Positions 42,498-49,327 of a stretch of 64,000 nt of DNA are shown piece after piece; within the stretch, counting starts at the first letter, position 1; each line of letters starts with the position of its first letter. A model generated the notes under the pieces. That model was not told the DNA's origin, did not search any database, and saw nothing but the letters and a program-made list of their open reading frames with translations. The position numbers and the translations under genes are program-made. Where the stretch lies: contig NZ_JASJEX010000004.1 of assembly GCF_030067705.1 (NCBI RefSeq), positions 124,001 through 188,000 on the forward strand, read 5' to 3'. The stretch comes from Kribbibacterium absianum. GTDB taxonomy: Bacteria > Actinomycetota > Coriobacteriia > Coriobacteriales > Atopobiaceae.

Positions 42498-43345
42498 AGG
42501 GCCCTCCTCTCGCGCACCGCGCCCCACAGGCCGTCGAGAACCGGCACAAGACAGAACGCTCCGACAAGGGCGTAGCCCCAGCTCCATGTCAGCGGTGGCA
42601 TCGCGGGATAGAACGTCCAGCCCGCGCTCATCGTCAGCGCCGCGACCGTGGCCGCGATACCGAGCGCCAGCACGAGCCCCAGCTCGGCGCGGTCCTCTCC
42701 CGACGCCGCCCTCGGCGCAGCGGTCACCCGGCGCCCGGCGCCCCATCCGCGCGCCCTCATCGAGTCCGCCTGCACCAGGGAGTCGTCGAGCGACCACGCC
42801 ATGAGGCGCGTGGACAGTGCGCCCACCGAGGGTGCGCTCGCGTTGCCGAACGCGGTGTTGGCCTTGTCGGTCGCGCTCATCGACTGCAGGCGCGATGACA
42901 TCTGCGGCACCAAACGCAGCCCCAGCGAAAGGATCAGAGCGCACACGGGCATCCGGCGCCCCAGCAGGTCGCGGAGCTCGGACGCCCCCACTGCCGCCGA
43001 GAAGCCGAGAGACAGGAGCACCATCGCCGCGAGCATCCCGGCCATGACCAGCCCATACACGGCCGCCTCCAGGTACACGCCCTGATGACCGATCCGGAAC
43101 AGCTCGGTGGAACCGCTCGACTGCAACAACGGGTTCAGAACCGCGACCAGCACCGCCAGCGGGGCCAGCCACCGCACGGTCTTCCCCACCGATGTCCAAC
43201 CGCACTCGCCCACCGCGAACGCGCCGCACCCCATAAGGCCGATGGCCACGACCGCCGGCTGGTTGCACCCCGCCACGATCACGGCCATCAGCCCGCACCA
43301 CACTGCCGACACCGCCGGCTTGCTTGTCTCGAAGGGGCGCGACAC
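42485..43345 (-). CDS. ECF transporter transmembrane component EcfT
   Basis: A 286-aa membrane protein with about five to six hydrophobic segments. It has the T-component coupling motif near residue 205: SMRARGWGAGRR contains the Ala-Arg-Gly pattern (canonical A-R-G, here MRARGWG). An earlier SLGLRLVPQMSSRLQSM also fits EcfT cytoplasmic helices. It couples the ATPases to an S component. The GTG at 43345 starts one base after the DUF4430 stop; the fused ATPase follows with a 13-base overlap, so the order DUF4430-EcfT-ATPase is one transcript. Confidence 0.9.
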   Translation of the reverse strand: MSRPFETSKPAVSAVWCGLMAVIVAGCNQPAVVAIGLMGCGAFAVGECGWTSVGKTVRWLAPLAVLVAVLNPLLQSSGSTELFRIGHQGVYLEAAVYGLVMAGMLAAMVLLSLGFSAAVGASELRDLLGRRMPVCALILSLGLRLVPQMSSRLQSMSATDKANTAFGNASAPSVGALSTRLMAWSLDDSLVQADSMRARGWGAGRRVTAAPRAASGEDRAELGLVLALGIAATVAALTMSAGWTFYPAMPPLTWSWGYALVGAFCLVPVLDGLWGAVRERRALWRR

Positions 43346-43346
43346 C

Positions 43347-43814
43347 TTAGCTGGTGTACTCGACGTACGTCCACACGACCGCATCGCCGTCGGCCACCTT
43401 GTAGTCGCCGGAGCCCACGTCGGGCTGCTTGCCGTTGACCGTGTAGGTCCAGCCGTGCCCGGAGTCAGCCGCCGTGCCGTCGATCGAGGTCACGTACTCG
43501 CCGTAGGAGCTGTCCTCGGTCTTGTACGCGATGTTGCTGGCCTTGAGGACGTCGAGCACGGTGCCGTCCTTGGCAACGGTGACCTGCTCGGGAGCCTCGT
43601 CAGCGCCAATCTGCTGCGTCACGGTGACCTGGTCGGCCGTGGGCGAGTCGCTCGTCGCGGCGCCCGTTGTCTCCGTGGTCGCGGCCTTGTCCGCACTGCC
43701 GTTGGCACCGCAGCCGGTGAGAGCCACCGGTGTCGCGATGCAGAGCACCGCGACCAAAAGCGCGGCGAGGGCCTGAGAGCAACGCGCCGTCCACGCGTCC
43801 TTGCGCTCGTTCAT
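43347..43814 (-). CDS. DUF4430 transcobalamin-like lipoprotein
   Basis: A 155-aa lipoprotein: signal peptide of about 35 residues ending in the lipobox LTGC. A Thr/Ser/Ala-rich linker follows, then about 85 residues of the DUF4430 domain, which is homologous to the C-terminal domain of transcobalamin and intrinsic factor. Seen here are DGTVLDVLKASNI, YVTSIDGTAADSGHGWTYTVNGKQPDVGSG-type strands and DAVVWTYVEY at the end. The cobalamin riboswitch directly upstream (43841-44042) and the downstream EcfT/ATPase support a role in cobalamin or corrinoid capture. ATG start at 43814 with AAAGGGG upstream. Confidence 0.85.
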   Translation of the reverse strand: MNERKDAWTARCSQALAALLVAVLCIATPVALTGCGANGSADKAATTETTGAATSDSPTADQVTVTQQIGADEAPEQVTVAKDGTVLDVLKASNIAYKTEDSSYGEYVTSIDGTAADSGHGWTYTVNGKQPDVGSGDYKVADGDAVVWTYVEYTS

Positions 43815-43840
43815 GGGTTCCCCTTTCTGTAGGAACTCGC

Positions 43841-44042
43841 GAGAGAGGGCACGTCTCCTGGCTCGCGGGCGGCGGGGCAAAGACCCTGCCGGACGGGGAC
43901 CCTTCTCAGACCGTCGACCCCTCGGCCGCCGACCCAATGGGAACGCACCCCGTCCTTGACCCGCACACAGTAGTGGCGGCTGTCCCGGATTCGCACCGGG
44001 TTCCGTTTTGACCACCGGCGCGCGGCCGGCGGACCCTCTCTC
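43841..44042 (-). ncRNA. Cobalamin riboswitch
   Basis: Minus strand. P1 arms GAGAGAGGG (44034-44042) and CCCTCTCTC (43841-43849) close a roughly 200-base structure. Conserved core parts are seen: GGAACCCGGTGCGAATCCGG, then GACAGCCGCCACTACTGT, and near the 3' end GAGCCAGGAGACGTGCC (canonical GAGACCTGCC, here GAGACGTGCC). It ends 26 bases before the DUF4430 gene and would repress this operon when adenosylcobalamin is abundant. Confidence 0.93.
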
Positions 44043-44063
44043 GCCTCACTAGATGCACGCATG

Positions 44064-44069
44064 AGTATA
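44064..44069 (-). promoter_or_regulatory. Candidate -10 for the riboswitch transcript
   Basis: TATACT on the minus strand, about 22 bases upstream of the riboswitch 5' end, which places transcription start at the expected position. No clear -35. Confidence 0.45.
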
Positions 44070-44117
44070 GGGCCAAGCCCTGGAGCTGCCCCGGATCGGC
44101 AGGGGCGCGCGGGTCGG

Positions 44118-44237
44118 GCGATAAGGGGTAAACCGTTGCCTCGTTTGCCCCGGATAGGGTCTCAAGCGGGCCTTTTGGAGATCCGTTGCCGGATCCGGAG
44201 CGATAGAGGGCAAACCGTTCGGCCTTTTGCCCCGAAT
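44118..44237. repeat. Pair of 38-bp direct repeats, each a hairpin
   Basis: Copy 1 at 44118-44155 and copy 2 at 44200-44237 share 29 of 38 bases and both start GCGAT. Each contains its own inverted repeat (GGGGTAAAC...GTTTGCCCC in copy 1, GGGCAAA...TTTTGCCC in copy 2). They lie between the lgt stop and the riboswitch promoter. A further hairpin GATCCG/CGGATC lies between them. Confidence 0.6.
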
Positions 44238-44269
44238 CAGCGACCCGGCGCGAAGGGGGCGATCCGGGG

Positions 44270-45202
44270 CTAGCTGCGCCTGTCGGCGTCGTCCTTTTCG
44301 GAGTCCTCCAGCCGCTCATCGCGCGGCACCGCGCCCTTCTCCACCAGGTCGTCGGTGTCCACGGGCACGTCCGAGCCCGTCGCCGTCACATAGAGCCGGC
44401 CCACCTGCGGACGTTGCGTCTTGTGCGCCCAGACCAGGAAACCGATACCCACGAACACGAGCGGCACCGAGAGGATCTGCCCCATCGTGATGAACCCGTC
44501 GATGAGGTAGCCGAGCTGGACGTCGGGCACGCGCACGAACTCGATGAGGATGCGGAAGCAGCCGTACATGATGAGGAACCACCCCGTGAAGGTTCCCTGC
44601 GGGCGCGGCGGGCGCTTGCGCGACAGCAGCCACAGCACGACGAACATCACGAGACCCTCGAGGAGCGCCTCGTAGAGCTGGGAGGGATGGCGCGCCACGG
44701 GGCCCCCGCTCTCGAAGACCACGCCCCACGGCAGGTCGGTGGGCTTGCCCCACAGCTCGCCGTTGACGAAGTTCGCGAGACGCCCCAGGCCGAGGCCGAC
44801 CGGCGTCACGATGCACCCCATGTCGAGGAACGTCAGGATCGAGAGCCTGAGCATCTTGCAGGCGATGGAGCCGCCCACGATGGCGCCGATAAGGCCGCCG
44901 TGGAAGCTCATGCCGCCCTCGCTGAAGGCGAGGATCTCGAGCGGATGGCTCCAGTAGTAGCCGGTGCCGTAGAAGAGTACGTAGCCGAGTCGCCCGCCAA
45001 AGATGGCGCCGAAGGCGATGCCGATGACCACGGACATGATGTCGTCGGGGGTCATGTCGAGCTTCCAGCGCTTCACAAGGCGCCAGACCAGGATGCCGCC
45101 GATGACGAACGCGGCGAGGTACGCGAGGCCGTACCAGCGCACGGAGAGCGGCCCCACGGAGAAGGCGACGGGATCGAGCGAATGGTAGAGGTCGTTGAGC
45201 AA
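44270..45202 (-). CDS. lgt: Prolipoprotein diacylglyceryl transferase
   Basis: Transfers diacylglycerol to the lipobox Cys of prelipoproteins at the membrane. The 310-aa product has seven hydrophobic segments and the family signature GRLANFVNGELWGKPTDLPWGVVF near residues 145-168, with the catalytic-region GGMSFHGGLIGAIVGG near 96-111 and RHPSQLYEALLEG near 178. The acidic C-terminal 50 residues are extra. A TTG at 45202 has AAAGGA six bases upstream; the GTG at 45232 lacks a ribosome site. Consistent with the two lipoproteins encoded in this window. Confidence 0.94.
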   Translation of the reverse strand: MLNDLYHSLDPVAFSVGPLSVRWYGLAYLAAFVIGGILVWRLVKRWKLDMTPDDIMSVVIGIAFGAIFGGRLGYVLFYGTGYYWSHPLEILAFSEGGMSFHGGLIGAIVGGSIACKMLRLSILTFLDMGCIVTPVGLGLGRLANFVNGELWGKPTDLPWGVVFESGGPVARHPSQLYEALLEGLVMFVVLWLLSRKRPPRPQGTFTGWFLIMYGCFRILIEFVRVPDVQLGYLIDGFITMGQILSVPLVFVGIGFLVWAHKTQRPQVGRLYVTATGSDVPVDTDDLVEKGAVPRDERLEDSEKDDADRRS

Positions 45203-45257
45203 GGGAAGTCCTTTGGGTCGGCCGAAGGTCACCTAACGGTAGCAGAGGCCGCCGGGA

Positions 45258-45815
45258 CTAATCGGTGAGCACGTGGCTCGCCGTGGCGCCCCGCTGCCCC
45301 TGGTAGTGGCTGCCGAGCCCTGCGGACCCGTACGGGCGCTCCACTGGGCTGCTCATGCGCTCGAAGGACAGCTGGCCAATGCGCATGCCCGGGCGCAACA
45401 TGATCGGCAGCGTCGCGACGTTGGACAGCTCGAGCGTGAGCTCGCCGTCCCAGCCGGGATCCACGTAACCGGCGGTGGAGTGAATCATCAGGCCGAGGCG
45501 CCCGAGCGTGGACTTGCCCTCGAGCTTGCCGAGGACATCGTCCGGCAGCCCGATGCGCTCCACCGTGGTCCCGAGCGCGAACTGGCCAGGATGCAGGATG
45601 AACGCGCCCCCTTCGGGGACCTCGATCTCCTCGGTGAGGTTGGGCTGGTCGATGGAGGGGTCGATGAAGGTGTGCTCCGAGTTCCGGAACACGCGGAAGT
45701 TCGCACCGAGCCGCACGTCCACCGAGGCCGGCTGGACGTCCTGGGGCTTGAGCGGCTCGATGACGATGCGGCCGGCCTCCAGCTCGCGCTTGATGTCTCG
45801 GTCTGAGAGGACCAT
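45258..45815 (-). CDS. dcd: dCTP deaminase
   Basis: A 185-aa trimeric nucleotide hydrolase. Hallmarks: [17 protein letters not shown] at the start, [18 protein letters not shown], the catalytic Glu and Arg in [28 protein letters not shown], and the C-terminal GQRGATASH. It makes dUTP from dCTP (monofunctional) or dUMP directly (bifunctional DCD-DUT); deciding residues cannot be settled by eye. The ATG at 45815 has GGAGGA upstream. Downstream is lgt, 55 bases away; upstream lies the 33-bp repeat array. Confidence 0.95.
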   Translation of the reverse strand: MVLSDRDIKRELEAGRIVIEPLKPQDVQPASVDVRLGANFRVFRNSEHTFIDPSIDQPNLTEEIEVPEGGAFILHPGQFALGTTVERIGLPDDVLGKLEGKSTLGRLGLMIHSTAGYVDPGWDGELTLELSNVATLPIMLRPGMRIGQLSFERMSSPVERPYGSAGLGSHYQGQRGATASHVLTD

Positions 45816-45920
45816 GGCTCCTCCGAGGTCTGGGCGGGTGTGTCCGCAGCCCATGATAGCCGCAGGAACGCACGGTCAGAGAACCCTCACGGGAGAGCGC
45901 GATAGCAGCCCCGCGCCTGT

Positions 45921-46099
45921 GGACGCTTCGGTCAAAGCCATTTGTCCGGACCTGGACGCTTCGGTCAAAGCCAAATGTCCACGCTCCATCCCGCGACAGC
46001 GTGGACAAACGGCTCTCTCCGAAGCGTCCAACCGTGGACAAACGGCTCTCTCCCAAGCGTCCAACCGTGGACAAAGGGCTCTCTCCGAAGCGTCCGGGC
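45921..46099. repeat. Head-to-head array of five 33-bp repeats
   Basis: Copies 1-2 (45921-45947 and 45954-45980) read GGACGCTTCGGTCAAAGCCA then a TTTGTCC-type end, at a 33-base period. Copies 3-5 (46001-46033, 46034-46066, 46067-46099) read GTGGACAAACGGCTCTCTCC then GAAGCGTCC, the reverse complement of the first type with about 60-75% identity in the middle. The inversion point lies in 45981-46000. Copies 3-5 are nearly identical to each other. It occupies the gap between divergent dcd and rlmKL. Confidence 0.92.
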
Positions 46100-46274
46100 G
46101 TCAGGGACGGTTCAGTCTGTCGGGCTTCTCGGAGGTTTTGGCAACAGAGGGACACCCGACCGGCAGAGCGCGGGTACCATAAGCCCCGGTGTCCGCCTTG
46201 TGCCCACGCCCCTTGACAACCCGAGAAGCCCAGCCCTAGCGCCGCCGCGAGCGGCCACACCCCATGGAGGCACC

Positions 46275-48977
46275 ATGCGCTTTTATGCCACCTGTCCCGC
46301 CGGACTCGAGCAGATGCTCGGCCAAGAGCTGGACTCTCTCGGTATCGGTCGGGTGCGCCCGCTGACCGGCCAGGTCTCGTTCGAGGGCCCCCTGCGCGAC
46401 GCCTACACGGCCTGCATGTGGAGCCGCCTCGCGAGCTCCATCGTGGCCGTCATCGCGAGCTTCGAGTGCCATGGCGCCGGCGACCTCTATCGCGGCGCGG
46501 CCGGCGTGGACTGGACCGAACAGCTCTCCCCCACCTCCACGTTCGCGGTCTTCGCGCGCGGCGAGATGGACGGCATCGACAACTCGATGTTCGCGGCCCA
46601 GCGGATCAAGGACGCCGTCGTCGACCAGTTCGTGGCCAAAGTGGGAACGCGGCCCAACGTGGACCCCAAGCACCCCGACCTTCGCATCCGTCTGACCATG
46701 CACCGCGACCACGCGACGCTCGGCATCGACCTCACGGGCGAGCCGCTGTTCCGTCGCGGCTATGAGCGCGCGCAGCAGAAGGCCCGCATCCCGGCCCTCC
46801 GCCCCGATTACGCGGCGGCCGTGCTCTGGGCGGCCGACTGGCAGACCCTCTCGCAGGAGTCCTTCCCGTCGCTCGGCGTGGCCTTCTCGGGAGCGGGCAC
46901 GCTGGCCGTGGAGGGCGCCGCCATCGCGATGGACACCGCGCCGGGCCTCACTCGCGCGCGCTGGGGCTTCACGCACTGGCTCGGGCACTCGGAGCGCTCC
47001 TGGTCGCTCGTGCGCAACGAGGCCGAGCGCCGGCGCGCCGCCGGCGCCGACCGCCCCGTGACCATCGTGTGCACCGACACGCGCCTCGGCTTCGCGACGG
47101 ACACTCGCGCGACCATGCGCAGCGCCGGCCTGGCCATCGAGCCCGTCTTCGTGCCGGTGCGCGAGGCCACCGACTTCGGAGGGAAGCTCACCAGCTCGTC
47201 GCTGCTCGTGCTCGACCTGTCCTGGCCCCACGCGGACGAGGGGCCCCGCGAGGCCGAGGCCCTCTCGCTCACGGCCACCATCGCCGCGACCCTCCCCGAG
47301 AACACCCCGGCCGCGGCCATCGCACGCGACGGCGCGCTCGACGCCCTCTTCGACGAGGAGCCCCTCACCGAGGACCCGGTGCAGACCGGCAAGGACGAGG
47401 CGCGCATCGTCACGTACCGCAACGCCGCCGTGCAACCGGCGGCCACCGTGACGCTCAAGAGCGGCGCCGAGGTCCCCGTGCTCGTGTCCACCACCGACCA
47501 GTTCGCCGCCCGTCTCGAGAAGGACGCCAAGGAGAGGGCCGGCTGGGCGGAGTCCGAGGACGTCACCTGCTACCGCGTCTACGACCAGGACCTGCCCGAT
47601 TACAACGTGGCCCTCGACCTGTACAAGGGCACGGAGGAGACGCCGGGCACCTGGCTCGTGTGCGCGGAGTACGCCGCCCCCAAGGAGATCGACCCCGAGA
47701 AGACCCGGCGCCGCCTGATCGACGTGCTGACCGTCGCCCCGCGCGTGCTCGGCGTGCGCGCGAGCGACGTCGCGCTCCGCGTGCGCAGCCACTCCAAGGG
47801 CGGCTCGCAGTACGCCGCGCCCGCCGACATCACGCGCACCGTGAACCGGCGCATCGACGCCGCGCTGGACCGCAAGCGCAAGGGCAAGGGCGACGGCCGC
47901 CCGCGCACCCGGCGCATCGACGGCGTGGAGCTGCCGCTCGGCGCGGTGCTCGTCGAGGAGGGCGGCCTCACCTTCGAGGTCAACCTCCAGGACCGGCTGG
48001 ACACGGGGCTCTTCCTCGACCACCGCGAGGTGCGCACGGAGATCCGCGAGATGGCCAAGAGAATGACCGGGGCCAAGCGCTTCCTTAACCTCTTTTGCTA
48101 CACGGGCACCGGCACGGTCTACGCGGCCGACGGCGGCGCCGAGTACACCACGAGCGTCGACCTCTCCTGGAACTACCTGGACTGGGCGCGCCGCAACATG
48201 GAGCGCAACGGCTACCGCAACCCGCGGGTCCCCAAGGGCGAGCCGCGGCCGGACGACTACCGCCACGAGTACGTGAAGGCCGACGTGCTGCAGTGGGTGG
48301 ACGAGCAGCGCAAGACGCGCAACCGCTGGGACCTCATCTACTGCGACCCCCCGACGTTCTCGAACTCCTCCGACATGAAGGCCGAGAGCTTCGACGTGCA
48401 GCGCGACCACGCGGAGCTTCTCATCGGCATCTCGCGCCTACTCACCCGTGACGGCGTGTGCCTGTTCAGCTGCAACCTGCGGAACTTCGCGCCCGACGTC
48501 GAGAAGCTCGCCCGAGCCGGCGTGGAGATCGAGGACGTCACCGAGGGCACCATCCCCCACGACTTCGAGCGCAACGCCAAGGTGCACCACGTGTACCTGG
48601 TGAAGCGCACGCCGATGACGGAGGAGAAGCGCCGGGAGATCGAGGAGCGCAAGCGGCGCGGCGACCACGGACGGTACAGCGACCGGACGATGGCGCCGGA
48701 CTCGGTGCGCCGCGCCCAAGAGCGGGGTGGCCGGCCACGCGGCAACGGTGGCCCACGTCGTGACGGCGGACGTGGCCGCGACGACAGCCGAGGAAGCCGC
48801 AGCGGCGGGTTCAAGCGCGACGACCGCAAGGGCGGCTTCAAGCGGGACGGACGCGGCGGCGGCTTCAAGCGGGACGACCGCGGCCACGGCGCCACCGGGC
48901 GCAAAGGCCCGGCCGGCCAGAACCGCAAAGGCCAGGGTTACCGCAGCGGCGGCACAAAGGGCGACGGGAAGCGATAG
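46275..48977 (+). CDS. rlmL: Bifunctional 23S rRNA guanine methyltransferase RlmKL-like (RlmL half degenerate)
   Basis: A 900-aa protein with a THUMP domain (about 40-160), an RlmL-like Rossmann domain (160-340), and a PUA-like plus RlmK methyltransferase half (about 400-770). The tail is basic and Gly/Arg-rich. RlmK motifs are intact: NLFCYTGTGTVYAADGGA and IYCDPPTFSNSSDM. In the RlmL half the SAM loop reads FSGAGT (204-209) where E. coli has MCGSGT, and the usual NPPYGER reads LDLSWPHAD (313-321), so m2G2445 activity is doubtful; m7G2069 is likely retained. The tail has repeats of GGFKRDDR/GGFKRDGR. The ATG at 46275 has TGGAGG four bases upstream. A strong terminator follows. Confidence 0.9.
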   Translation: MRFYATCPAGLEQMLGQELDSLGIGRVRPLTGQVSFEGPLRDAYTACMWSRLASSIVAVIASFECHGAGDLYRGAAGVDWTEQLSPTSTFAVFARGEMDGIDNSMFAAQRIKDAVVDQFVAKVGTRPNVDPKHPDLRIRLTMHRDHATLGIDLTGEPLFRRGYERAQQKARIPALRPDYAAAVLWAADWQTLSQESFPSLGVAFSGAGTLAVEGAAIAMDTAPGLTRARWGFTHWLGHSERSWSLVRNEAERRRAAGADRPVTIVCTDTRLGFATDTRATMRSAGLAIEPVFVPVREATDFGGKLTSSSLLVLDLSWPHADEGPREAEALSLTATIAATLPENTPAAAIARDGALDALFDEEPLTEDPVQTGKDEARIVTYRNAAVQPAATVTLKSGAEVPVLVSTTDQFAARLEKDAKERAGWAESEDVTCYRVYDQDLPDYNVALDLYKGTEETPGTWLVCAEYAAPKEIDPEKTRRRLIDVLTVAPRVLGVRASDVALRVRSHSKGGSQYAAPADITRTVNRRIDAALDRKRKGKGDGRPRTRRIDGVELPLGAVLVEEGGLTFEVNLQDRLDTGLFLDHREVRTEIREMAKRMTGAKRFLNLFCYTGTGTVYAADGGAEYTTSVDLSWNYLDWARRNMERNGYRNPRVPKGEPRPDDYRHEYVKADVLQWVDEQRKTRNRWDLIYCDPPTFSNSSDMKAESFDVQRDHAELLIGISRLLTRDGVCLFSCNLRNFAPDVEKLARAGVEIEDVTEGTIPHDFERNAKVHHVYLVKRTPMTEEKRREIEERKRRGDHGRYSDRTMAPDSVRRAQERGGRPRGNGGPRRDGGRGRDDSRGSRSGGFKRDDRKGGFKRDGRGGGFKRDDRGHGATGRKGPAGQNRKGQGYRSGGTKGDGKR

Positions 48978-49024
48978 GCAGCGGGCCTGGCTCCTTCCGA
49001 GCGCACCTCGTTGAGGACTTGATC

Positions 49025-49072
49025 CCCAGGTGGCCTTCTCGCGCGAGAGGGCCACCTGGGAATCTCTTTTTT
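49025..49072 (+). terminator. Intrinsic terminator of rlmKL
   Basis: CCCAGGTGGCC (49025-49035) pairs perfectly with GGCCACCTGGG (49050-49060), with inner pairs TCTCGCG/CGCGAGA, followed by AATCTCTTTTTT. About 50 bases after the stop. Confidence 0.92.
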
Positions 49073-49327
49073 AACGAACCAGCCTCCAGGCGCGCTTCTC
49101 GGCCACGGGAACGAGCGATTCCGGGGGTCACCGAGGCTGCTCGCGGCGGGAAAGTGTCCCGGGCGCCCGAAAACAGGCCCGTTGATTTCTGAGTTGATCC
49201 CAAGAAAGGCCATTCGCGCGGCCAGCTCTTCTCGGGATCAACTTCTCAATGTGGCACAACCCGACGGGTGCTGACTCATAAGTTAGTGCCAGGGCCCCTG
49301 GCGGTGCACGCGATGGTGCGGCAGCGG
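49073..49327. other. Gap between converging rlmKL and kup
   Basis: No gene supported. It holds an inverted repeat AGTTGATCCC (49192-49201) / GGGATCAACT (49234-49243) that could end kup transcription, and a short palindrome GCCAGGGCCCCTGGC near 49288-49302. Short minus-strand frames here have no ribosome site. Confidence 0.45.
49192..49243 (-). terminator. Candidate terminator hairpin after kup
   Basis: Perfect 10-bp outer stem with a 32-base interior that has a further GGCC/GGCC pairing. About 85 bases past the kup stop. No T-run, hence tentative. Confidence 0.4.
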
